Below are positions 1-5,349 of a stretch of DNA of 8,149 bases, piece after piece. Under the pieces are notes generated by a model. That model was not told where the DNA came from and did no database searches. It saw only the letters and a list, made by a program, of their open reading frames with translations. Origin of the DNA: JBDKTK01 sp039680225 (GTDB lineage: Bacteria; Desulfobacterota; Syntrophia; Syntrophales; UBA4778); NCBI GenBank assembly GCA_039680225.1, contig JBDKTK010000214.1, positions 1 through 8,149 of the forward strand, in the 5' to 3' direction. Position numbers and translations under genes: made by a program. Position 1 is the stretch's first letter, and each line of letters opens with the position of its first letter.

Positions 1-133
1 CCATCGCGTTTTTCATCGGGATGGCGCCGAGATCGTAATTATCAATATCTTTCAGGGAGCCGCCGAACCGGCCGAAAGGCGTCCGGACCGCGCTCACGCA
101 TACTATGTCATTGCTGTTCTTCTTGAAGCTCAT
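1..133 (-). CDS. Thiolase (acetyl-CoA acyltransferase), N-terminal fragment
   Basis: Only the first 44 codons are in the window; the gene runs off the left edge. The visible protein reads MSFKKNSND, then IVCVSAVRTPFGRFGG, then SLKDIDNYDLGAIPMK. The AVRTPFGRFGGSL stretch followed by an aspartate-leucine-glycine-alanine helix is the standard N-terminus of the thiolase superfamily, which cleaves 3-ketoacyl-CoA with CoA or runs the reverse condensation. The start at 133 has a strong GGAGGAG Shine-Dalgarno 4 nt upstream. It lies 40 nt downstream of the acyl-CoA dehydrogenase stop and is the last visible gene of the six-gene operon, so it probably performs the terminal thiolysis. The catalytic cysteine and the C-terminal His/Cys motifs are outside the window, so degradative versus biosynthetic type cannot be decided. 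An acetyltransferase of the SCP-x/lipid-transfer type is less likely given the RTPFGRFGG motif. Confidence 0.88.
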   Translation of the reverse strand, partial: MSFKKNSNDIVCVSAVRTPFGRFGGSLKDIDNYDLGAIPMKNAM

Positions 134-173
134 TGTCTCCTCCCGGGGTCTGCATTGCCGGGCCGCCTGAAAC

Positions 174-1319
174 CTATTTCAGGATCTGGCCCGCGATGAT
201 GACCCTTTGTATCTGGTTGGTCCCTTCGTAAATCTGTGTGATCTTCGCGTCGCGCATCATCCTCTCCACCGGGTACTCCCGGCTGTAGCCGTACCCGCCG
301 AAGATCTGGACGGCATCGGTCGTGACCTTCATCGCAACGTCCGACGCGTACCATTTTGCCATTGAGGAAATCCTCGGGATGTCCGGTGAGCCGGGCTCCG
401 CGTCGATCGTCGCGGCCGCCCTGTAGACGATTGTCCTGGCGGTCTCCACGCCCAGGGCCATCTCGGCCAGCATCCACTGCAGCCCCTGGAACGAGGCGAG
501 GGGCTTCCCGAACTGGACCCTTTCCTTGGCGTACTTGATGGAAGCTTCGAGGGCGCCCTGCGCAATTCCCAGGGCCTGGGAAGCAACGGCGGGACGGGTG
601 TAATTGAAAGTGGTCATGAGGATCTTGAAGCCGTTGCCTTCGCCGCCGAGCATCCTGCCCTCGGGAAGGAAGACGTCTTCGAAGGTCAGCTCCCGGGTGT
701 CCGATCCATGGATCCCCAGCTTGTGCTCCGGCCGGCCCACGGCAAATCCCTTGTCGCCGGCTTCCACCAGCAGCATGCTGATTCCCTTGTTCCCCTTCTC
801 CTTGTTTGTATAGGCAAGGACGGTGACGATGTCCGATTCGCCGCCGTTCGTTATGAAGATCTTCGAGCCGTTGAGGAGCCAGCCGCCGTCGACCTTTTTC
901 GCATTGGTCTTCATCCCGGAAACGTCGGAACCGGCGCCGGGCTCGGTGATGGCGCAGGCGCCCAGGCACTGCCCCGAGGCCATCCTGTTGAGGTAATTTT
1001 TCTTCTGCTCCTCGGTGCCGGCCAGCAGCAGCGGGTCGCTTGCCAGGGCCTGCGTGGTGAGGATGACGGATGTCGAGGCGCACACGCGCGCGACTTCTTC
1101 AACCGTGAGGATGAGCGACAGCATCCCGGCGCCCGCTCCCCCGTATTCCTCCGGGACCTGGATCCCCATGAGCCCGTTCTCGCCGAGTGTCTTGAACGCC
1201 TCGCGCGGGAATTTTTCCGTTGCGTCCACTTCCGCGGCCCGGGGGCCGAATTCGCTCTCCGCTATCCGCCTGACAGTGTCGCGGAGCATTTTCTGATCGT
1301 CGTTCAATATGAAATCCAT
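174..1319 (-). CDS. Acyl-CoA dehydrogenase (short/medium-chain type)
   Basis: This is a 381-residue FAD enzyme that removes the alpha and beta hydrogens of an acyl-CoA, passing electrons to electron-transfer flavoprotein. Length is typical of the family. The N-terminal helical domain (about 1-115) is followed by the flavin-contact signature GACAITEPGAGSD (120-132) and FITNG (155-159). The C-terminal helical domain contains QIFGGYGYSREYPVERMMRD (338-357). The catalytic base is visible as Glu365 in QIYEGTNQIQR, the position used by short- and medium-chain enzymes; isovaleryl- and long-chain enzymes use a different helix. Residues 241-248 (TRPAVASQ) resemble the TRPVVAAG stretch of medium-chain enzymes, while SQALGIAQGALE is closer to butyryl-CoA dehydrogenases, so chain length is uncertain. 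The start at 1319 has AGGAGA 7 nt upstream. It sits 41 nt after the SDR gene. No etfAB genes are in the window, so the electron acceptor must be encoded elsewhere. Confidence 0.95.
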   Translation of the reverse strand: MDFILNDDQKMLRDTVRRIAESEFGPRAAEVDATEKFPREAFKTLGENGLMGIQVPEEYGGAGAGMLSLILTVEEVARVCASTSVILTTQALASDPLLLAGTEEQKKNYLNRMASGQCLGACAITEPGAGSDVSGMKTNAKKVDGGWLLNGSKIFITNGGESDIVTVLAYTNKEKGNKGISMLLVEAGDKGFAVGRPEHKLGIHGSDTRELTFEDVFLPEGRMLGGEGNGFKILMTTFNYTRPAVASQALGIAQGALEASIKYAKERVQFGKPLASFQGLQWMLAEMALGVETARTIVYRAAATIDAEPGSPDIPRISSMAKWYASDVAMKVTTDAVQIFGGYGYSREYPVERMMRDAKITQIYEGTNQIQRVIIAGQILK

Positions 1320-1360
1320 TTTTTATCTCCTGTTATTCACTTCTGTTTGCTTAAGTCGCC

Positions 1361-2143
1361 TTACTTGGCGAGGAACCCTCCATCGAGCAGCATGATGTGG
1401 CCGGTCATGTAAGCCGAGGCATCGGAGGCCAGAAATATGGCAGCTCCTTTAATGTCCTGCTCTTCGCCGAACCTGCCGAGGGGCGTCATTGCCTTGAGGG
1501 CGTCGTATTCTTTTTTGAACTCGGGTTTTTCCAGGTATGAAGTCATGTCCGTGAGGAAGTAGCCCAGCGCGAGCGCGTTGACCCTGATGTTGTAGCGCGC
1601 GAGCTTTACCGCGAGGTTCATGGTCAGGAGGTTGACGGCCGCCTTGGTCGAATTGTAAGGCACCGAGGGATGGACTTCCTCCTCGGACCCCCGGAAGGCC
1701 ATGATCGAGGATATGTTGATGATGTTCCCCCCGCCCTGCTCCTTCATCAGGTTCGCCAGCCGCTGCGAGAGTATCCAGACTCCCCGCACGTTGACGTTGA
1801 ACAGCTGGTCCCAGCGCTCCAGCGGGAATTCGAGGGTGGGCGCTCCCCAGGTCGCGCCTGAGTTGTTCACGAGTATGTCTATCCGGGGGAACTGCTTGGC
1901 CGCTTCGTCGACCATTGCCTTGACATCCTGCTCCCTGGCAATGTCGCAGGCCAGCGGCAGCACCCTGGTTTTGTACACAGTCTCTATTTCCTTCGCGGCG
2001 GCTTCGAGGTTTTTCATTTTCCGCGAAACGATGATGATGTTCGCGCCCGCTTCCGCCAGGGCGTCGGCGATGAATTTCCCGACTCCCCTGCCGCCCCCGG
2101 TGATCAGGGCGGTCTTGCCTTTCAGACTGAATAAATCCTTCAT
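1361..2143 (-). CDS. Short-chain dehydrogenase/reductase (classical SDR)
   Basis: This is a 260-residue NAD(P)(H)-dependent oxidoreductase with a single Rossmann fold. Motifs in order are the cofactor loop TGGGRGVG (15-22), CDI (66-68), NNSG (93-96), Asn118, Ser146 in NISSIMAF, and Tyr163 with Lys167 in YNSTK, so the Asn-Ser-Tyr-Lys tetrad is complete. The C-terminal GHIMLLDGGF (248-257) closes the fold as usual. The NNSGATWGAP run recalls RhlG-type and gluconate 5-dehydrogenase-type SDRs, but SDR names rarely predict substrate. Within this operon it most plausibly oxidises a hydroxyacyl-CoA or another alcohol intermediate. Two positions are unusual: NNSG in place of NNAG, and NALALGYF (189-196), where most classical SDRs have NAxAPGxx after the sixth strand. 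I chose the ATG at 2143 because AAAGGAG lies 8 nt upstream; a TTG at 2149 would be only 2 nt from it. Spacing to the CoA-transferase stop is 34 nt. Confidence 0.92.
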   Translation of the reverse strand: MKDLFSLKGKTALITGGGRGVGKFIADALAEAGANIIIVSRKMKNLEAAAKEIETVYKTRVLPLACDIAREQDVKAMVDEAAKQFPRIDILVNNSGATWGAPTLEFPLERWDQLFNVNVRGVWILSQRLANLMKEQGGGNIINISSIMAFRGSEEEVHPSVPYNSTKAAVNLLTMNLAVKLARYNIRVNALALGYFLTDMTSYLEKPEFKKEYDALKAMTPLGRFGEEQDIKGAAIFLASDASAYMTGHIMLLDGGFLAK

Positions 2144-2151
2144 TATCAAAG

Positions 2152-2158
2152 CTCCTTT
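2152..2158 (-). promoter_or_regulatory. Shine-Dalgarno of the SDR gene, decides its start
   Basis: AAAGGAG on the minus strand stands 8 nt before the ATG at 2143 but only 2 nt before an in-frame TTG at 2149. Normal spacing selects the ATG and a protein beginning MKDLFSLKGK. Confidence 0.7.
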
Positions 2159-2177
2159 ACTGTCAGTTGCAGTCCGG

Positions 2178-3407
2178 TTATTTCTTCGCCCTGGTGATGT
2201 ATCCGTCTCCGATCACGCCGGACTTCAACAGTTCGTCGATTTCGTTTTTGCTGTAGCCCAGGGACGCGAGGATTTCCGGGGTGTGCTGCCCCTTGAAGGG
2301 CGGCGGCAGTTCGGCGATTGCAGCATAGGCTCCGTACTTGACGGGGTTGCCCGCCAGGCGGATCCTGCCCGCGGTCGCATGCTCGAATTCGACCAGCATG
2401 TTGCGGGCCTTCGTATTCTCGCTCTCGCAGATCTGGGGGACTTCCAGGATCGGGGCGACGGGCACGCGCGCCTCGCGCAGCTTGGCCATGGTCTCCTCCA
2501 CTGTGAAATCCTTCATCCAGTTGTTGATGATTTCCGTCATCTCCTCGACGTTCTTCATCCTGGTGACGTTGCTGTCGAACTTCGGGTCTTTTGCCAGTTC
2601 CGGCCTTCCCATGGTCTGGCACATGCTTCCCCACAATTTCTCGTTGGAAGCTACGACCCCCACAAAACCGTCCTTGCAGTTATAGACGTCATAGGGTCCG
2701 CCGTCCGGATGCCGGCTCCCCATCCTCCGGGGCTTCCTTCCCGTTATGGTGTAAGCGGGGACGTTGTTTTCCAGGCAGGTGAAGATGCAGTCGATCAGGG
2801 CAACATCTATGTACTGGCCTTCTCCGGTCAGGTTCCGGTAGTTGAGCGCGCCCAGGACGGCGATGGTCCCGTAGAGGCCGGAAATCACGTCGCCCAGTGA
2901 GGAGCCGACTCTCACCGGCTTTTCCGGGTATCCCGTGATGCTCATCAGCCCTCCCATGGCCTGCGCCAGCATGTCGTAGCCGGGGAGTTTGCTCAGGGGC
3001 CCGTACTGCCCGAAGGTGGAGATGGAGAGGTAAATGACGTCGGGCTTTATTTTTTTGCACTGCTCGTATCCGACGAGCAGCTTCGGCGCCACGCCCGGGG
3101 CGTAATTCTCCATGACGATATCGGCGTCCTTCACGAGCTTGTAAAAGATCTCGAGCGCCTTGGGTTCCTTGAGGTTCAGCTCAATGCTTTTCTTGCCGCG
3201 GTTGAGCCCGATGAAATAGGTGGACTCCTGCGTGCCCGGGGCAAAGGGGGCCCAGCTCCTTTCATTGGTGTTGGGTCCGCCGTCCTCTATCTTGATTATT
3301 TCCGCACCCATGTCGGCCAGGATCTGGCTGCTGAAGGGCCCGGCGTAAACTCTGGTCAGGTCGACAACTTTGATTCCATCGAGAAGCTTTTTCTTTTTAT
3401 CTGTCAT
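2178..3407 (-). CDS. Family III CoA-transferase (CaiB/BaiF type)
   Basis: This 409-residue protein transfers CoA between an acyl-CoA donor and a carboxylic acid through an enzyme-bound mixed anhydride. The family N-terminus is clear: LLDGIKVVDLTRVYAGPF (8-25), then LADMGAEIIKIE (30-41), and LNRGKKSIELNLK (68-80). The probable catalytic aspartate is Asp173 in SSLGDVISG, aligning with Asp169 of formyl-CoA transferase. The small-domain section FVGVVASNEKLWGSMCQTMG and the RVPVAPILEV stretch are also typical. Length is normal for the family (about 390-430). It lies inside a beta-oxidation operon, 21 nt after the 3-hydroxyacyl-CoA dehydrogenase and 34 nt before the SDR. It probably activates the pathway substrate at the expense of a pathway product such as acetyl-CoA, which saves ATP. 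Donor and acceptor cannot be read from sequence; CaiB, formyl-CoA transferase, bile-acid and arylsuccinate CoA-transferases, and 2-methylacyl-CoA racemase share this fold. Only one subunit gene is present, unlike two-subunit arylsuccinate enzymes. The start at 3407 has GGGAGG 6 nt upstream. Confidence 0.93.
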   Translation of the reverse strand: MTDKKKKLLDGIKVVDLTRVYAGPFSSQILADMGAEIIKIEDGGPNTNERSWAPFAPGTQESTYFIGLNRGKKSIELNLKEPKALEIFYKLVKDADIVMENYAPGVAPKLLVGYEQCKKIKPDVIYLSISTFGQYGPLSKLPGYDMLAQAMGGLMSITGYPEKPVRVGSSLGDVISGLYGTIAVLGALNYRNLTGEGQYIDVALIDCIFTCLENNVPAYTITGRKPRRMGSRHPDGGPYDVYNCKDGFVGVVASNEKLWGSMCQTMGRPELAKDPKFDSNVTRMKNVEEMTEIINNWMKDFTVEETMAKLREARVPVAPILEVPQICESENTKARNMLVEFEHATAGRIRLAGNPVKYGAYAAIAELPPPFKGQHTPEILASLGYSKNEIDELLKSGVIGDGYITRAKK

Positions 3408-3428
3408 CTCTGTCCTCCCTCGCTTGAA

Positions 3429-4283
3429 TTATTTCTTGTAGCTGTAGAAACCCTCGCCGGTCTTCCTGCCGAGTTTCTTCTCATCGATCATTTTGGTGAA
3501 AAGGGGAGAGGTCTTGTAGCGCTCCTCGCCGGTCATCGCGAACATCGCGTCCATGGCAAAGCCGCATACATCGACTCCCGCCAGGTCCATGATCTCGTTG
3601 GGCCCCATCGGCCAGTTGCAGCCGAGCTTCATGGCCTTGTCGATGTCTTCGGCAGACGCGCTGCCGTTCAAGATCATGTTGCAGGATTCGTTGTAGATCA
3701 GGCACAGGAAGCGGTTGACGATGAACCCGGGGATGTCCTTGACGACGATGGGGGTCTTGCCGAATGCCTTGCAGAGCTCGACGGTCTTTTCCGCGGTCTT
3801 GTCGTTTGTCCTGGCGCCGCGGATCACCTCCACGAGCCTCATGAGGGGGACCGGGCTGAAATAATGGGTCCCGATAACACGCTCGGGGTTTTTCGTAACA
3901 GATGCCAGGGTGGAGATGGGGATTGTCGAAGTATTGCTTGCTAAAATTACTTCCGGCGGGCAAACGGCGTCAAGCCTCCTGAAAATGTCCTGTTTGAGCT
4001 CTACCTTCTCAAACACCGCCTCAACCACCATCGCGGCCCCTTTCACCGCGTCTTCCATCGCGGTCGAAGTTGAAAGCCGGGAAAGGATCTCGTCGCCCTG
4101 GGCCTGCGTCAGCGTGCCCTTCGCAACTTTTCTGCCGATGAAATTTTTTATTGTGCCGAGCCCCCTGTCGAGGAACTCCTGCGCCGTGTCGATTATCACT
4201 ACAGTGAATCCGCCTTCGGCCGCGACCTGCGCTATTCCGGACCCCATGGTCCCCGCACCGACTACTGCCACTTTCTCGCTCAT
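3429..4283 (-). CDS. 3-hydroxyacyl-CoA dehydrogenase (3-hydroxybutyryl-CoA dehydrogenase type)
   Basis: This 284-residue soluble NAD(P)-dependent enzyme interconverts (S)-3-hydroxyacyl-CoA and 3-ketoacyl-CoA. The Rossmann domain opens with VAVVGAGTMGSGIAQ (5-19), giving the GxGxMGxG dinucleotide loop. Residues expected at the active site are all present: Ser119 in SNTST, His140, Glu152 in LVEVI, and Asn190 in IPGFIVNRF. The C-terminal dimerisation domain (about 185-284) ends with KLGRKTGEGFYSYKK, the usual terminus of stand-alone bacterial enzymes. The catalytic-histidine motif reads GTHYFSPVPLMRLVEVI, whereas most members have HFFNPVP; Asn to Ser here is noted as a variation, not a defect. 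The start at 4283 has AAGGAG 6 nt upstream, located in the 13-nt gap after the enoyl-CoA hydratase stop, so translation of the two is probably coupled. Hbd/PaaH-type assignments are equally possible; substrate chain length is not known. Confidence 0.94.
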   Translation of the reverse strand: MSEKVAVVGAGTMGSGIAQVAAEGGFTVVIIDTAQEFLDRGLGTIKNFIGRKVAKGTLTQAQGDEILSRLSTSTAMEDAVKGAAMVVEAVFEKVELKQDIFRRLDAVCPPEVILASNTSTIPISTLASVTKNPERVIGTHYFSPVPLMRLVEVIRGARTNDKTAEKTVELCKAFGKTPIVVKDIPGFIVNRFLCLIYNESCNMILNGSASAEDIDKAMKLGCNWPMGPNEIMDLAGVDVCGFAMDAMFAMTGEERYKTSPLFTKMIDEKKLGRKTGEGFYSYKK

Positions 4284-4296
4284 TTTTTTCTCCTTG

Positions 4297-5052
4297 TTAT
4301 TTTTTCGTTGCGAAAGCCGTCATCAATCTCTTCTGCTCTTCCGTCGTGAAGCACAGGGCAAAGCAGTCGATCTCAAACATTGATGCGGTTTCGAGATCGG
4401 TTTCAGTCCCCTTGTTGATCGCCGATTTGATAAGCGACAGGGCCACCGGGCTCTTGGAGGCGATCTTCCCTGCTATGGACATTGCCTCGTCGATCAGCGA
4501 CTCCTTTTTGTAAACGTAATTGACCAAGCCGAGGCTGAGGGCCTCCAGGGCGCTGATGATCGTTCCGGTGTAAATCAGCTCCTTGGCCTTTCCGGTCCCG
4601 ATCAGACGGGACAGCCGCTGGGTGCCGGCGGACCCCGGCATGATTCCAAGCGTGATCTCCGGGAGGGCAAACTTGGCGTTTTCGGAGGCCACCCTGAAAT
4701 CGCATGCCAGGGCATATTCGAGGCCGCCGCCCAGGCAGAAGCCGTTGATCGCGGCGATTACCGGTTTGCTTAAATTGTAAATTTTATCCGCGGCGCGCTT
4801 GGCGTTCAGGGCGAATTGCCTGGCGCCGATTGCGTCAAGATTCATCATTTCTTTGATGTCGGCTCCCGCGACGAAGGCCTTTTCGCCCGCGCCGGTCAGG
4901 ACCACGACTTTGACCTCTTCATCTTTTTCCGCGGCATCAAACAGCTCGACAAGTTTCATGTTCACTTCGGTGTTCAAGGCATTCAACGCCTGGGGACGGT
5001 TAAAGGTGATCAGGGCAACGCCGTCTCTCTTTTCATAAAGGATTATTTCCAT
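4297..5052 (-). CDS. Enoyl-CoA hydratase (crotonase family)
   Basis: With the start used here the protein has 251 residues and begins MEIILYEKRDGVALITFNRP, like other crotonases. It would add water to a trans-2-enoyl-CoA. Both catalytic glutamates of true hydratases are present: Glu112 in GGGLEYALACDF and Glu132 in LPEITLGIMPG. The oxyanion-hole segments are AFVAGADIKEM (59-69) and CLGGG (106-110). The loop after Glu132 reads PGSAGTQRL instead of the common PGAGGTQRL. The C-terminus ends at TEEQKRLMTAFATKK and lacks the KRxxxFxGK-like tail (about 8 residues) seen in many relatives. An ATG 30 nt further upstream (5082) would add ten residues, but it has no Shine-Dalgarno and would lie within a few nt of the predicted transcription start. 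It is the first gene of the operon, directly downstream of the candidate sigma-54 promoter, and ends 13 nt before the 3-hydroxyacyl-CoA dehydrogenase start. Confidence 0.93.
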   Translation of the reverse strand: MEIILYEKRDGVALITFNRPQALNALNTEVNMKLVELFDAAEKDEEVKVVVLTGAGEKAFVAGADIKEMMNLDAIGARQFALNAKRAADKIYNLSKPVIAAINGFCLGGGLEYALACDFRVASENAKFALPEITLGIMPGSAGTQRLSRLIGTGKAKELIYTGTIISALEALSLGLVNYVYKKESLIDEAMSIAGKIASKSPVALSLIKSAINKGTETDLETASMFEIDCFALCFTTEEQKRLMTAFATKK

Positions 5053-5060
5053 AGATTTTT

Positions 5061-5066
5061 CCCCCT
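5061..5066 (-). promoter_or_regulatory. Shine-Dalgarno of the enoyl-CoA hydratase, decides its start
   Basis: On the minus strand AGGGGG is followed by an 8-nt spacer (AAAAATCT) and the ATG at 5052. The alternative in-frame ATG at 5082 has only ACCTCAATCC in front of it and no purine-rich site. This favours the shorter protein. Confidence 0.6.
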
Positions 5067-5099
5067 GCTCGTTTTCATTCATGGATTGAGGTCTGCTTG

Positions 5100-5115
5100 A
5101 GCATTTTGCATGCCA
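5100..5115 (-). promoter_or_regulatory. Candidate sigma-54 (-24/-12) promoter
   Basis: The minus strand reads TGGCATGCAAAATGCT. Against the sigma-54 consensus TGGCACG-N4-TTGCW it keeps the invariant GG and GC exactly 10 nt apart and differs only at one position of the -24 box (T for C) and one of the -12 box (A for T). With the -12 base at 5101, transcription should start near 5089, giving a leader of about 37 nt to the ATG at 5052 with a Shine-Dalgarno in it. The site faces the six-gene operon. Sigma-54 promoters require an upstream-bound AAA+ activator, and repeated elements lie at suitable distances (about 90-210 nt upstream). It is a single-sequence match by eye and has not been tested. 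Confidence 0.62.
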
Positions 5116-5179
5116 CGGCCGTAACAGGCTGTTTTACAGGGGTTTTTGGCGGACCGGAAAAAGGCAGACAGATGCTTGC

Positions 5180-5195
5180 TGATTGATATGCTTCA
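5180..5195 (-). repeat. Diverged copy of the palindrome arm
   Basis: On the plus strand this 16-mer, TGATTGATATGCTTCA, matches the right arm of the 5261-5296 palindrome (TGAATCATTTGCTTCA) at 13 of 16 positions. It has no clear mirror-image partner beside it. Relative to the predicted transcription start near 5089 it covers about -91 to -106, a usual distance for an activator half-site or second, weaker binding site. Confidence 0.5.
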
Positions 5196-5229
5196 CGATC
5201 AATATGTGGAATCAGATAAAACCGAGTGA

Positions 5230-5261
5230 TTTCCTGAATGTAGAGGGATTTTCCTGAACGT
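5230..5261. repeat. Direct repeat TTTCCTGAAYGT with 20-bp period
   Basis: TTTCCTGAATGT at 5230-5241 and TTTCCTGAACGT at 5250-5261 match at 11 of 12 positions and begin exactly 20 nt apart, close to two helical turns, so both copies would face the same side of the DNA. Each copy contains the small dyad TTC-CT-GAA. The second copy shares its last base with the first base of the long palindrome. The arrangement looks like protein-binding sites rather than a transcribed repeat; the binding protein is unknown. Confidence 0.5.
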
Positions 5262-5296
5262 GAAGCAAATGATTCAGTGCTGAATCATTTGCTTCA
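5261..5296. repeat. Perfect 36-nt palindrome (16-nt arms, 4-nt centre)
   Basis: TGAAGCAAATGATTCA at 5261-5276 and TGAATCATTTGCTTCA at 5281-5296 are exact reverse complements separated by GTGC, whose outer G and C also pair. It starts 54 nt beyond the rmuC stop and lies about 172-207 nt upstream of the predicted operon transcription start. Neither strand has a T-run after the stem, and the arms are AT-rich, so an intrinsic terminator is unlikely. A dimeric regulator operator or activator binding site is the more natural reading; a stem-loop stabilising the rmuC transcript 3' end remains possible. Confidence 0.75.
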
Positions 5297-5349
5297 ATGG
5301 AGCCGAAATGGAATGAAGCGGGTGGATCAGAAATTATGAAGCAGTTATT

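Larger units (their letters stand above)
5053..5349. other. Intergenic regulatory region of the beta-oxidation operon
   Basis: These 297 nt between the rmuC stop and the enoyl-CoA hydratase start contain no convincing reading frame. They are visibly more AT-rich than the flanking genes, especially 5178-5222. Within them are a -24/-12 promoter candidate, a long perfect palindrome, a diverged copy of its arm, a 20-bp-period direct repeat and five copies of TGAAGC counting both strands (5190-5195, 5261-5266, 5291-5296, 5314-5319, 5337-5342; the last is within 8 nt of the rmuC stop). By chance about 0.15 copies of a given hexamer are expected in 297 nt on both strands. I see no intrinsic terminator with a T-run for rmuC. 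Confidence 0.8.

Noticed and set aside
708..1412. Plus-strand open frame of 234 codons over the acyl-CoA dehydrogenase
   Set aside because: It is antisense to a complete, well-conserved enzyme and lacks recognisable protein features.
1701..2900. Plus-strand open frame of 399 codons over the SDR and CoA-transferase genes
   Set aside because: It is antisense to two genes with intact motifs, its translation shows no recognisable domain, and long antisense frames are common in GC-rich coding DNA.
1..5052. Assignment of the operon to benzylsuccinate (toluene) beta-oxidation
   Set aside because: The functions overlap with bbs operons, but only one CoA-transferase subunit gene is present, a standard 3-hydroxyacyl-CoA dehydrogenase is included, and no distinctive marker is visible.
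5129..5139. Small palindrome CTGTTTTACAG in the leader region
   Set aside because: Only 4-nt arms around a 3-nt centre; this is expected by chance and not shared with the other elements.
5261..5296. Palindrome as rho-independent terminator of rmuC
   Set aside because: No T-run follows the stem on either strand and the arms are AT-rich; an operator or binding-site role fits better, though a 3'-end stem-loop is not excluded.
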